Part shown: piece by piece, positions 5,963 through 14,236 of the stretch
Numbering within the stretch: the stretch's first letter is position 1
How the letters are laid out: the number at the start of each line of letters is the position of its first letter
IMG/VR virus record: IMGVR_UViG_3300025117_000143
Span: 1 to 39,427 of that record
Origin: a virus
Direction: 5' to 3' (one strand)
DNA: 39,427 bases
Position numbers and translations under genes: made by a program
The notes under the pieces: model-generated
Databases searched by the model: none
Seen by the model: the letters and a program-made list of their open reading frames with translations, nothing else
Told to the model about the DNA's origin: nothing

Positions 5963-6160
5963 ATGGGGATAGATTTTAATGACAATGAATTTACTAAAAT
6001 TGTTATTACAGTACAAGAAAAAATGATAAAAGAAGATCTAAAAACGTTCAATTTTACTTATAAAAATCAAAATTATAAAGCCGAGAGAAGAATAAGACAA
6101 ATTTATGATTTTAATATAACGGAAGCTGATCCGTTAACCCCGCCAGTGCAGGAGGGTTAG
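5963..6160 (+). CDS. 65-residue hypothetical protein
   Basis: Starts at ATG 5963, about 8 bases from GGAGGG; the GTG at 5954 touches the ribosome site and is less likely. CCCTC (5942-5946) can form a 5-bp triloop hairpin with GAGGG, partly hiding that site. The product is charged and helical (DNEFTKIVITVQEKMIKEDL), ending in a Pro-rich tail. No family recognised. Confidence 0.55.
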   Translation: MGIDFNDNEFTKIVITVQEKMIKEDLKTFNFTYKNQNYKAERRIRQIYDFNITEADPLTPPVQEG

Positions 6161-6164
6161 GCGG
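6135..6164 (+). promoter_or_regulatory. Alternative hairpins around the ribosome site of the gene at 6165
   Basis: TAACC (6135-6139) can pair with GGTTA (6155-6159), and CCGCC (6140-6144) with GGCGG (6160-6164). The arms cross with no linker bases, so they are best read as mutually exclusive. Both flank or include GGAGGG (6151-6156), 8 bases before the ATG at 6165. Confidence 0.35.
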
Positions 6165-6260
6165 ATGTTTATAGCTGCTATGTTATTAAGTGTTTCGTGG
6201 TTTATAATCTTGACGAGATTACATCAATGGGCAAGACATAAAAAAGAATCCACTAAATAA
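6165..6260 (+). CDS. 31-residue single-span membrane peptide
   Basis: The ATG lies 8 bases after GGAGGG. MFIAAMLLSVSWFIILTRL is a membrane helix followed by a basic tail (HQWARHKKESTK), predicting the N-terminus outside and the C-terminus in the cytoplasm. Similar in kind to the peptides at 5601 and 34789; function unknown. Confidence 0.45.
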   Translation: MFIAAMLLSVSWFIILTRLHQWARHKKESTK

Positions 6261-6724
6261 CGTACCCCTACCCCACAGCCTAATATTAACGGGGTAAAAA
6301 AGATAACAGCTATTAAAAGACTCTTTCGAATAGAAATATTCTTATTGCAACAAAACCCTATTTCATTGCAATAAGACAAAAGTTATTGCAATGGATAGAA
6401 ATAATTAGCTGATCTGCCAAGTGTAGAAACAGTAACGAGATCGTCAGAGTGGCGATCTTTGAATTAACGAATCCAGAACGCGATCTAAACAATGCGCACC
6501 AGTCTGGATATTTTAAGGAAAATCCTGATAATTGAAAGTTGGCTACACGCCACGTTGTTAGTACAGAGAATGGAAAACACTAGATTATCAGGATTCTTCC
6601 ACCCTATACTTAAAATTAAAGTACCTGTTGTTAGGGGCGTTGTTACTTATAGAACTGAAAGCAAGGCCAACGGCTAGATAACTATAGGTGGCGTTAACGC
6701 CCCACCCTATAAAGTGAGGAATGA
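6261..6724 (+). other. 464-base region rich in inverted repeats, no convincing gene
   Basis: It holds a doubled TACCCC (6263-6268, 6269-6274) that can pair with one GGGGTA (6291-6296), three related TTATTGCAA sites (6341-6393), AGATCG/CGATCT (6438-6458), a 12-bp inverted repeat AATCCTGATAAT (6521-6532) with ATTATCAGGATT (6584-6595), and an imperfect GC-rich hairpin before the next gene (about 6681-6711). The only sizeable ORF (6492-6677) lacks a ribosome site. A structured RNA or a protein-binding or origin region is possible. Confidence 0.5.
6341..6393 (+). repeat. Three alternating inverted copies of TTATTGCAA
   Basis: CTTATTGCAA (6341-6350), CATTGCAATAAG (6364-6375) and TTATTGCAATG (6383-6393). 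The middle copy can pair with the first (10 bp) or the third (11 bp), so the hairpins are mutually exclusive. At the DNA level they look like binding sites with a palindromic ATTGCAAT core. Confidence 0.75.
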
Positions 6725-6955
6725 ATGGAAAAAAAAGATTTAAAACGAGAAATAAAAGAACATAGCGATTATTTACTTGAGCAGATAAGGCTTAGGGATA
6801 AAACAATTAAAACCCTCGAAGCCGAAAACAAGAGGATGAGAGAGCATATCAAACGAGCATTAGAATTTGTCGATGATGATCCAGATAGTGATATAACCTT
6901 AGAGCAGAGAGAACAGGTTGTTTACCAGCTTAATAAAGCACTGGAGGATAAGTAA
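6725..6955 (+). CDS. 76-residue coiled-coil protein
   Basis: GTGAGGA precedes the ATG. Residues 1-50 form a charged coiled coil (LLEQIRLRDKTIKTLEAEN), then an acidic turn (DDDPDSD) and a last helix. No family recognised. The frame stays open for 35 more codons after the TAA. Confidence 0.6.
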   Translation: MEKKDLKREIKEHSDYLLEQIRLRDKTIKTLEAENKRMREHIKRALEFVDDDPDSDITLEQREQVVYQLNKALEDK

Positions 6956-7063
6956 GGTACAAAGAAACTTGATCCAATATTAGCCGAACTTTGGAAAGAT
7001 GGCGAAATATCATTATCTCAAATATTTGATCATTTAAGATTAACCACTAATACAAAAGTATAA
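6956..7063 (+). pseudogene. Open in-frame extension without a start codon
   Basis: Directly after the TAA of the preceding gene the same frame continues for 35 codons to another TAA and reads like protein (KKLDPILAELWKDGEISLS, then QIFDHLRLTT). It has no start codon of its own. It may be the tail of a once longer protein or a gene fragment; read-through is possible but has no other support. Confidence 0.3.
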
Positions 7064-7131
7064 AAAGCCTACAACCTACACATAAGATACATTATAGGAC
7101 TATAGCTATTAGAAATAGTTAGGGGTTATTT

Positions 7132-7497
7132 ATGATAGATATTACCGAAATGTTAAAAAATCGCAAAAGACGTACAGGTTATATCATCATTAATAGACCT
7201 ATAATTCTTTTTTATGAGGAGATCGGCTCAACTAAATATCAATCTTTTGATTCTGATGATCCTAAAGATACATTTGATAATGTCCTGAGCGTAAAAATAA
7301 AAGACGGCTGGATGCGTATATGTTGCATTGATGAGGTGGAAAGAGATTTATTGGAAGCTGATCTTAAAGATTGCAGGAAGCGAACTAAAATTAAGCCTGT
7401 CGGCAATGTTATTAAATTAACTAAAAATACTATAGGCCCTGGTTCAGATGTTAAAGGGCCACCGCCTAACTGTGGTTCTAATGTTCATAAGCAATAA
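7132..7497 (+). CDS. 121-residue hypothetical protein
   Basis: TAGGGGTT precedes the ATG. The first 85 residues look like a mixed beta/alpha domain (RRTGYIIINRPIILFYEE, DGWMRICCIDEVERDLLEADL), the rest a Gly/Pro/Asn-rich tail. An AGCTATT/AATAGTT hairpin with a 3-base loop lies just upstream of the ribosome site. No family recognised. Confidence 0.6.
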   Translation: MIDITEMLKNRKRRTGYIIINRPIILFYEEIGSTKYQSFDSDDPKDTFDNVLSVKIKDGWMRICCIDEVERDLLEADLKDCRKRTKIKPVGNVIKLTKNTIGPGSDVKGPPPNCGSNVHKQ

Positions 7498-7511
7498 TTT
7501 GAGGGGTTTTA

Positions 7512-7838
7512 ATGCTACCAAAAATAAAACCTGTAAGAAACAAAGCATTAAAAGAATATATAAAACAAAGAGATTCAAAATGTATATTCTGCACTAAACC
7601 AAGTAAAGACCCTCATCACATAATAAGACAATCCCATAAAATACTTGACTTAGCTTGGAATATGTTTGGAGTATGCCAGGGATGCCATACAAAAATAGGA
7701 AACAGACAGATAAACCATTTAAAAGAAGTTGAAACTGTAAATCAAAGACTTGAACAATTAGGAATGACTGAGAGATTCAGAACAGACGGCCACCGAATAA
7801 GATTAGATATAGGACCGGAAGAATATAAATATCTATGA
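7512..7838 (+). CDS. HNH endonuclease-like protein
   Basis: A 108-residue protein with Cys24-x-x-Cys27, DPHHI at 33-37, Asn50 and CQGCH at 55-59: the zinc-bound beta-beta-alpha metal core of HNH nucleases, the Cys pairs holding the structural zinc. HNH proteins next to terminase genes often assist packaging cleavage. Here it lies two genes upstream of the small terminase. Its stop overlaps the next start as ATGA. Confidence 0.8.
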   Translation: MLPKIKPVRNKALKEYIKQRDSKCIFCTKPSKDPHHIIRQSHKILDLAWNMFGVCQGCHTKIGNRQINHLKEVETVNQRLEQLGMTERFRTDGHRIRLDIGPEEYKYL

Positions 7839-8137
7839 GCGAATTAGATAAAATATCACAAAGAATCGTAGACCTTGCAGAAGAATATATGGAATTAAAT
7901 ACTACAGCCTTTGGGGCGAGTTTTAAGCTTGATAAAATCATAGTCCTTGATAAACGCCTCAGTAAATTAAACATAGACATAGCAAGGCGCAGATTAGTCA
8001 ATCAACAGCCTGATCTTATAACAGAATACGAAGCCTATTTACAAAATAAATCAATATTAGAGGGCTATAAACTACTAATTGATGCATTAAAGAGCCGATT
8101 AATGGCTTTGATGTCTGAAAACAAATTGAAATTATAG
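7835..8137 (+). CDS. 100-residue helical hypothetical protein
   Basis: ATGA overlap with the HNH gene implies coupled translation. The protein looks wholly alpha-helical and charged (LDKISQRIVDLAEEYMELN, LDKRLSKLNIDIARRRLV). It sits between HNH and small terminase, so a role in packaging is possible but not shown. Confidence 0.6.
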   Translation: MSELDKISQRIVDLAEEYMELNTTAFGASFKLDKIIVLDKRLSKLNIDIARRRLVNQQPDLITEYEAYLQNKSILEGYKLLIDALKSRLMALMSENKLKL

Positions 8138-8258
8138 TAAAAAATAAAATCAAGCTATAGCAATGATCTTATACAAAATGCCTACCGCAGAACACAAGAA
8201 AATAATAAAACATTAGAATATATTTTTTTAGAAAATTCCGAGATGGAAGAAAACCGAG

Positions 8259-8843
8259 ATGGTTAAAAAAAATAAACCCAACTGGATTAAGCTTGAAAAT
8301 GAATACATAACAACTCAAATATCATTAAGGAAATTAAGCGAAAAATATAAAGTGTCTTTTTCAACGATGGGAAAGAAAGCAGCACTTAGTAAATGGGATG
8401 ATAAAAGGAAACAGTTCGGAAACAAATTAGAAACAAAAACTATAGAAAAAACCATTGAGAAGATTTCTGATAATATTTCCGCTAGAAACGCAAGATATTT
8501 AAGTATTTCAGATTTGGCACTTGATGCCGTTGAGGAATATTTAAAAGAAAAAAGATTCAAAACTCATGTTGTGAAAATAAAAGAGTATTGCGAAGGCAAA
8601 CCAGAAGAAGAATATCTTGATGAAGTAGAACTTGAGACACCCGACACAAAAGCTTTTGCAAATATGATTGAATCATTAAATAAAATCCAAAAAGGTCAAA
8701 GACTTGGCGAGGGATTACTTGCAGCGATTGACGTTAAGAGACTAGAACTTGAAAACAAAAAGCTTAAAAAGGAAGAGACTCCGCATGATGAAAATGCAAA
8801 ACTCAAATATTTAGAAGCTTTAAAGAATTTAAAAGATGATTGA
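8259..8843 (+). CDS. terS: Terminase small subunit
   Basis: A 194-residue protein. Residues 8-50 (WIKLENEYITTQISLRKLSE, then KYKVSFSTMGKKAALSKWD) look like the DNA-recognition helix-turn-helix of small terminases, followed by a helical oligomerisation region and a charged C-terminus. It overlaps the large subunit by 8 bases. The subunit would recognise phage DNA and present it to the motor. Identification rests on the N-terminus and position. Confidence 0.8.
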   Translation: MVKKNKPNWIKLENEYITTQISLRKLSEKYKVSFSTMGKKAALSKWDDKRKQFGNKLETKTIEKTIEKISDNISARNARYLSISDLALDAVEEYLKEKRFKTHVVKIKEYCEGKPEEEYLDEVELETPDTKAFANMIESLNKIQKGQRLGEGLLAAIDVKRLELENKKLKKEETPHDENAKLKYLEALKNLKDD

Positions 8844-10158
8844 TTATACTAAATCTAAATATAGCCCAAAAGTCAGAAAGTTCTTAAAAAAAGATCCTCT
8901 TGATTTTAAACCATTTACCTTAATTGACGGCTCTGTTAGAAGCGCAAAAACAGTCAGCATTATATTTAAAATGCCTCAAATTATGGACGCATTAGGAAAT
9001 GATGCGCTTTATTGTTTTTCGGGATATTCCAAAAATACTGTTAGAAATAATGTATTAGTGGAATTATTGCCATATTTAAAGAACTATCATAATGCCGGCA
9101 TTAAATACAATAGCAGTTCAGGCGAGCTTGATATAAAACTTTGGGGTAAATTATATAATTGTTTAGTGGTGGGCGGTGGCAACGCTGGAAGTGAAGCGAC
9201 CATACAGGGCGGAACTTGGAAATTTTGGTATGCTAACGAATTAAGCAAACATCACTATAGTTTTTATAATATGGCTTTGTCCAGATTGTCGGCGGATGAT
9301 GCAAGAGCCTTTGCAGATTCCAACCCGGAAAGTACAAATCACTGGCTATATAAAGAAAAAATAAAGCCTCTTATTGATACAGCACACACCGACCATGATC
9401 AGGTCAAACAGGTTTTTGAATACTGGCATTTTATAATGGACGATAACGCCAATTTAAAGCCTGAATACATAGAGGCACAAAAAAGACTTTATTCCGGTGC
9501 ATTCTATGAAAGAAAGATATTAGGACAGTGGCGTATTGCCGAAGGCTTAGTATATGATACTTTCTCAGATGAAAAACACACGATTACTCATACCGAAATA
9601 ATTAAAAAGATTCAGGCAAAAGAATTTATTGAGTATATTGTTGGCATAGATTGGGGATACACAGAACCAACGGCGGTTGTTTTGATTGGCGTAACTCAAC
9701 AGGGAACTTATTATCTTATAGATGAATTTTATCAGTCGAAAGTACAGCCTGAGAATGTCATTGACTGGCTAAAGAATAAACAATTTGAATATAATATTCC
9801 GGTGATTAGATATACAAATGGTGACAATGCACGGCCTGAATGTAACGACAAAGTAAGGAAAGCAGGCTATACGGTTTATGAAGAAAAGCCGAAGGTTGAA
9901 GATAGTATCACAATTGTAAGGTCGATAATAAACTTTGACAGGTTGATTATATCTGATAAATGCGTAAATACTTCAAACGAGATTCAAACTTACCGCTACC
10001 CATCAGAGGATGAGAGGTTAAAGCATAGCGTTGATCCTGAAAAACCTATCGGGGAGAACGATCACTTGATGGATTCAATGAGATACATACTCAACCTTTA
10101 CGAGCGCAGATTTGGGCGCAAATTATTCGAGGCATACTCAAAGAAAAAGGCTGCATAA
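8836..10158 (+). CDS. terL: Terminase large subunit (PBSX-like)
   Basis: A 440-residue packaging ATPase and nuclease. The Walker A-like GSVRSAKT is at residues 32-39, typical of the PBSX-type family with its variant P-loop. The nuclease half begins with GIDWGYTEPTAVVLIG near residue 269, where the Asp of the RNase H-like fold sits, with further acidic residues in NGDNARPECNDKV and near ENDHLMDSMRY. The length is normal. It follows the small subunit and directly precedes the portal. Confidence 0.93.
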   Translation: MIDYTKSKYSPKVRKFLKKDPLDFKPFTLIDGSVRSAKTVSIIFKMPQIMDALGNDALYCFSGYSKNTVRNNVLVELLPYLKNYHNAGIKYNSSSGELDIKLWGKLYNCLVVGGGNAGSEATIQGGTWKFWYANELSKHHYSFYNMALSRLSADDARAFADSNPESTNHWLYKEKIKPLIDTAHTDHDQVKQVFEYWHFIMDDNANLKPEYIEAQKRLYSGAFYERKILGQWRIAEGLVYDTFSDEKHTITHTEIIKKIQAKEFIEYIVGIDWGYTEPTAVVLIGVTQQGTYYLIDEFYQSKVQPENVIDWLKNKQFEYNIPVIRYTNGDNARPECNDKVRKAGYTVYEEKPKVEDSITIVRSIINFDRLIISDKCVNTSNEIQTYRYPSEDERLKHSVDPEKPIGENDHLMDSMRYILNLYERRFGRKLFEAYSKKKAA

Positions 10159-11586
10159 ATGTTTAATTGGTTCAGAAATTTATTTGTAAAAAAGACTTAC
10201 GAAACAAGGATAAACGGAATGAGCGATATTTTAACAACTTTAGATGTATTCAACCAGGGTATGGATTGGCCTATTGAAAGCCAATGCCAGAGGCTACAAA
10301 AATATGACTTGCTTGAGAAAATGCTTGAGAATAAGCATGAGTCTGTCATATTAGATGACATTAAAAAGATTTATCCTGATGATGACGAATACAAAAAAGT
10401 AAGAATCATTAAACTTGATTATTACAGGGCAACCAATGAAGCTCTGGCAGATTTAGAACATGGCGAAACGCCTGAGTTTTCCTGTACTGATCAAGATTAT
10501 CTTAACGAATTAATGAGGAATACTCAATTTACCGATGTCATAGCCTGCTTTGATTCAGACTTAAAAACATTCGGCAACGCTGTCTTGAAAATCCGCAGGG
10601 AAAACAATAAACCTTTTATAGACAATATTAATCCTCGCTATTGGTTTCCAGTGGTAGAATTACTTAATTATAAAAAGGTTATCGCCCAAGTCATAGCCTT
10701 TGACTATGAGATTGACGGCAAGAAATATTTAAAAATAGAGATTCACAGACCGGGCAGCGTTGAGACAAGGGTCCACTTGCTGAAAAATGATAAAATAGAT
10801 TACGCTATACAAGAGCCTGTAATTGAAGATACAGGGCTGGAATTTAATACTATAATTACCCAGAAATTAACGCCTAATTCTGATGAGATATACTCCGATT
10901 CAGACTTTGAGAAGTATAATTCTATCGTTACGGCAATGGAAGTCGAGCTTTCAAAAATAGGCTACAATCTGGATAAACAAGGTAAGATATTATACGGCCC
11001 AGAAAATGCCACCCAATTTAATGCACAGACAGGCAAATGGGAGTTAAAACTCGATACCTATATACCGCTTGATGGCGATGACAGAGCGCCGGGATTATTA
11101 ACTTTTGACGCTCAAATAACTCAGGCTATAGAATATATTAACAAATTACAAGAGCAGTATTATATTGCCTCTGGCACATCGGCCGCCTTGTTTGCTATGG
11201 ATTCGGCCAATATTTCCAGCGGTACAGCATTAAAAAGATTATTACAGCGCCCACTTTCCAAAGCCTCTAAAGTGGTGCAGAGAATCAAAGAGCCTCTTGA
11301 ATTATCCTTAATATTAGCTTCTGAGCTTGAAAATAAGACTATAAAAGAAATATCAAGTAAATGGAGAGACGGCCTGGTTAATGACGAGACCGAGGACACC
11401 CAAAATTATAATTCAAGAGTTATAACAGGCACTATGAGTAAATTAACAGCTATTCAAAGGCTTGATAATATAACAGAAGATCAGGCAAAGATTGAGCTTA
11501 ATCAAATTCAGGAAGAAAAAAAGCAGGAATCAGCTATAAATCTCGATGATCTTTACGGCAATGAAGGCGGCGGGAATAATGAATAA
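10159..11586 (+). CDS. Portal protein (SPP1 gp6-like)
   Basis: A 475-residue protein that would form the dodecameric ring at the packaging vertex. Its position between terminase and head morphogenesis genes, its length, and segments such as FGNAVLKIRRENNKPFIDNI, with the late SGTAxSALF / SGTALKRL region, fit SPP1-type portals. The start follows the terL stop without a gap; the stop shares one base with the next start. Confidence 0.88.
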   Translation: MFNWFRNLFVKKTYETRINGMSDILTTLDVFNQGMDWPIESQCQRLQKYDLLEKMLENKHESVILDDIKKIYPDDDEYKKVRIIKLDYYRATNEALADLEHGETPEFSCTDQDYLNELMRNTQFTDVIACFDSDLKTFGNAVLKIRRENNKPFIDNINPRYWFPVVELLNYKKVIAQVIAFDYEIDGKKYLKIEIHRPGSVETRVHLLKNDKIDYAIQEPVIEDTGLEFNTIITQKLTPNSDEIYSDSDFEKYNSIVTAMEVELSKIGYNLDKQGKILYGPENATQFNAQTGKWELKLDTYIPLDGDDRAPGLLTFDAQITQAIEYINKLQEQYYIASGTSAALFAMDSANISSGTALKRLLQRPLSKASKVVQRIKEPLELSLILASELENKTIKEISSKWRDGLVNDETEDTQNYNSRVITGTMSKLTAIQRLDNITEDQAKIELNQIQEEKKQESAINLDDLYGNEGGGNNE

Positions 11587-12533
11587 TGAGCAGCCTAAAC
11601 AAAATAATAAGTGAAAACGAGCATGCCGTATTAAGATATTACAGGGAATCCGACAAAGAAATAAAACAAAGAATCCTGCAGGCAGCATTAAAAGGCAGTG
11701 ATAAAAGATACCTCGAAAAGCTACACTCCGAAGTTAAAAAAGAGATCCAAAAGCTTGAGGATAAATTTAAGTATTTTTCTATAGAAGGTACGGCCAAAGC
11801 TTACAAGTCTGGCGTAGACAAAACACAGGCAGAATTTAAGCAGCTAAAGATACCTTTTGAAAAACTGCAGCTTGGTAATTATGCCACATTCGGCGGGATA
11901 CATAAGGAAGCCGTAAAAGTAGCCGCTGAAAATACCTTTAAATCTTATTTTAAAATAACTCAACTTATAGGCCGTGATACATTCGAATATTTTCAAAGAA
12001 CCAACTTCAAAGACACTCAAAAAATACTGCAAGCTCTCGGTCAATTTGTATCTTCTGAAACTATGAGGGATATAGGAGTTACAGGTATAAGGGGTGTAGT
12101 GGTTGGCTCTGAAAGTTGGCAGCAAGCAGTATTAAGAATAGAAAAGGAATTTGCAAAACAGGATATTTTTAAAGTTCCTTACTATACAAAAAAAGACGGC
12201 TCTTTGCATAGAATGGTTTCAGCCAGAGATTACGTAATAGTGGTAGCGATTAATACGACCGCAGAAAGTCATCGAACAGGCACAGCAAATAGGATTCTTG
12301 AAACATTCGGCGATAATGATTTATGCACCATAGTTGGACCTCTTGACGAAAAAACAGCCGAGGCTTGTGCTGATGCAGTTGGTCAATTTTATTCTATTGA
12401 AGGTAGAACGCAAGGCTATCCAACCATAGCAGAGTACGAAGCAGCTGGAGGCTTTCATATTAATTGCCGCCATGACCTTGCAATTGATTTTTCAGTTATT
12501 GAAGAATATGAAAAACAGGGCATAGAGTATTAA
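11586..12533 (+). CDS. Head morphogenesis / minor capsid protein (SPP1 gp7 / Mu F-like)
   Basis: A 315-residue protein with a helical N-terminal half and a C-terminal domain typical of the family, ending DEKTAEACADAVGQFYSIEG and AGGFHINCRHDLAID. Such proteins enter the prohead with the portal and assist assembly. It overlaps the portal stop by one base (TAATG). Confidence 0.85.
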   Translation: MSSLNKIISENEHAVLRYYRESDKEIKQRILQAALKGSDKRYLEKLHSEVKKEIQKLEDKFKYFSIEGTAKAYKSGVDKTQAEFKQLKIPFEKLQLGNYATFGGIHKEAVKVAAENTFKSYFKITQLIGRDTFEYFQRTNFKDTQKILQALGQFVSSETMRDIGVTGIRGVVVGSESWQQAVLRIEKEFAKQDIFKVPYYTKKDGSLHRMVSARDYVIVVAINTTAESHRTGTANRILETFGDNDLCTIVGPLDEKTAEACADAVGQFYSIEGRTQGYPTIAEYEAAGGFHINCRHDLAIDFSVIEEYEKQGIEY

Positions 12534-12552
12534 TTATAATTAAATAAAGTAT

Positions 12553-12581
12553 ATTCCCGCCGTGATTGGTGGGGATTTTTT
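12553..12581 (+). terminator. Probable intrinsic terminator after the packaging genes
   Basis: ATTCCCGCC (12553-12561) pairs with GGTGGGGAT (12568-12576) including G-U pairs, followed by TTTTTT. Confidence 0.65.
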
Positions 12582-12614
12582 AGTATTGATAAATAAGAAA
12601 GAGAGATTCTACTT

Positions 12615-13199
12615 ATGGCAACAGCATCAATGGAAAGAAACAAGATCAGTCCTGAATTACTCAAGAGATTTGAGCAATTAGAGGCAGAAAACAAGAAACT
12701 ATCAAAAGCCCTAAAAGATAGCAATGATGACGCAGCAGGCAAAAGGCATAATCTGAAAGATTTTAAAAAGGCTTTAGCTGAGTCGCTAGGGTTGGCCGAA
12801 GGAGACAAGACAGACGCAGACCTCATAAAAGAGCAAATAGCTGAGATAGCTAAGAAAAACAAAGAGCTTGAGGAAAAATATCTTAACGCCGAGAAGGAAA
12901 AGACACAACTCCAAAAGCTCACAGAGGCCAAAGACCTTGCAGACAAAGCAGGATTAAACAAAGATCTGGCGGTTAAATTAATTGATATTGAAGGAGATCT
13001 TCAGGCTCAAGTTAATGAACTCGCTGAGAAATACCCTGAACTAAAAGTTAAAAAGCCTAATGTTGGCGGGGGAACTCCTCCCGCAGGGGGTGGCAATAAT
13101 GCCCCTGAACTGCAACAGCAGTATGACAAAGCCATGAATGATGGCGATATGGGTTTAGCAATAAGACTTAAAAATAGGATATTTGGCATCACTAAGTAA
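12615..13199 (+). CDS. Scaffolding protein (phage GP20-like)
   Basis: A 194-residue, highly charged coiled-coil protein (KRFEQLEAENKKLSKALKDS, ELEEKYLNAEKEKTQLQKL), a Gly/Pro-rich linker (VGGGTPPAGGGNN) near residues 150-165 and a basic helical C-terminus able to bind capsid protein. This composition and the position right before the capsid gene identify a scaffold. Confidence 0.85.
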   Translation: MATASMERNKISPELLKRFEQLEAENKKLSKALKDSNDDAAGKRHNLKDFKKALAESLGLAEGDKTDADLIKEQIAEIAKKNKELEEKYLNAEKEKTQLQKLTEAKDLADKAGLNKDLAVKLIDIEGDLQAQVNELAEKYPELKVKKPNVGGGTPPAGGGNNAPELQQQYDKAMNDGDMGLAIRLKNRIFGITK

Positions 13200-13216
13200 A
13201 CGAAAGGATAAAAATT

Positions 13217-14167
13217 ATGGCATCAACATCAGCAACAGGAACAGTCTGGAATCTCCCTAATTATATTGGCGAATTATTCCAGATTAGCAGAAAACAAACC
13301 CCGCTTTTAAATATGTTAGGCGGAACCGGAGCTTTACAGCGTGGCGGTTTAGTTAATTCTTTTGAATTTCCTCTTAATCAGACCTATTCATTAGACTCAG
13401 CTTCGCAGCCTGCTATCACTGAAACAGCATCTTTGACAGCTCCTACCTCATCAGTTTATGCAAGATCACAAACAACCAACACAGTGCAGATCTTCCAGAA
13501 AGCTGTTACTATTTCTTACGCTAAAATGTCCAATAACAATGCAATATCTGGCCTTGCTTTAACAGGTCAACAACAGCAAGTTACCAATGAGAAAGACTTC
13601 CAGATTGCAGCCAACTTGGAGCAAATAGCGTTAGATGTAAACTACACTTTCCATAATGGCGCTTATCAACAAGCAGTAAACGCAGGAACAGCAGCTAAAA
13701 CCAGAGGCTTATTGTCTGCCGTATCAACCAACGCAGTTGCAGCAGGCACAACAGTATTGACAAAAGCTTTGATTGATCAATTACTCAAGGCTATGGCTGA
13801 TAACGGTGCTACATTCGGCGACATGTTCATGTTCGTTAACTCATTCCAAAAGCAAAAAGTCAGCGACGTATACAGCTATGTTCCTGATTCAAGAAATGTC
13901 GGCGGTTCAAACATTAAACAGATTGAAACAGATTTCTGTATCGTAAATGTAGTATTTGACCCACACGTTCCGGCAGCTTCACTCGGTATTTATGACATGT
14001 CAGCTATTAAAGCAGTTGGTTGTCCTGTACCTGATAAGGGCGTTTTATTCTATGAAGAATTATCAAAAACAGGCGCCAGCGAATCCGGCCAATTATACGG
14101 ACAAATCGGCCTTGACTATGGCCACGAAACACAACACGGTAAAATCACAGGCTTAACCACAAGCTAG
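13217..14167 (+). CDS. Major capsid protein (SU10/DUF5309-like)
   Basis: A 316-residue protein with no obvious pro-region. Features recalled from SU10-type capsids include the opening region around LPNYIGELFQISRKQTPLLN, and the ending GLDYGHETQHGKITGL. HK97-fold shell function is inferred from family and from its place after the scaffold. AAAGGA precedes the ATG; a GC-rich hairpin follows, which may reduce transcription into downstream genes. Confidence 0.88.
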   Translation: MASTSATGTVWNLPNYIGELFQISRKQTPLLNMLGGTGALQRGGLVNSFEFPLNQTYSLDSASQPAITETASLTAPTSSVYARSQTTNTVQIFQKAVTISYAKMSNNNAISGLALTGQQQQVTNEKDFQIAANLEQIALDVNYTFHNGAYQQAVNAGTAAKTRGLLSAVSTNAVAAGTTVLTKALIDQLLKAMADNGATFGDMFMFVNSFQKQKVSDVYSYVPDSRNVGGSNIKQIETDFCIVNVVFDPHVPAASLGIYDMSAIKAVGCPVPDKGVLFYEELSKTGASESGQLYGQIGLDYGHETQHGKITGLTTS

Positions 14168-14190
14168 TTGATATATTAAGGAACTAATGC

Positions 14191-14212
14191 GCCGGGGATT
14201 TGTTTCCCCGGC
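14191..14212 (+). terminator. GC-rich hairpin after the capsid gene
   Basis: GCCGGGGA (14191-14198) pairs exactly with TCCCCGGC (14205-14212). The tail TTCTTAATG is only weakly T-rich, so termination is probably partial, allowing high capsid and lower downstream expression. Confidence 0.55.
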
Positions 14213-14236
14213 CTTCTTAATGAAAGGATTATTATT

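Noticed and set aside
6492-6677. 61-codon ORF beginning with ATG at 6492
   Set aside because: No ribosome site, composition unlike a protein, and it crosses the 12-bp inverted repeat; treated as part of the structured non-coding region.
12530-12961. 143-codon minus-strand ORF
   Set aside because: Ser/Leu-rich shadow of the scaffold gene.
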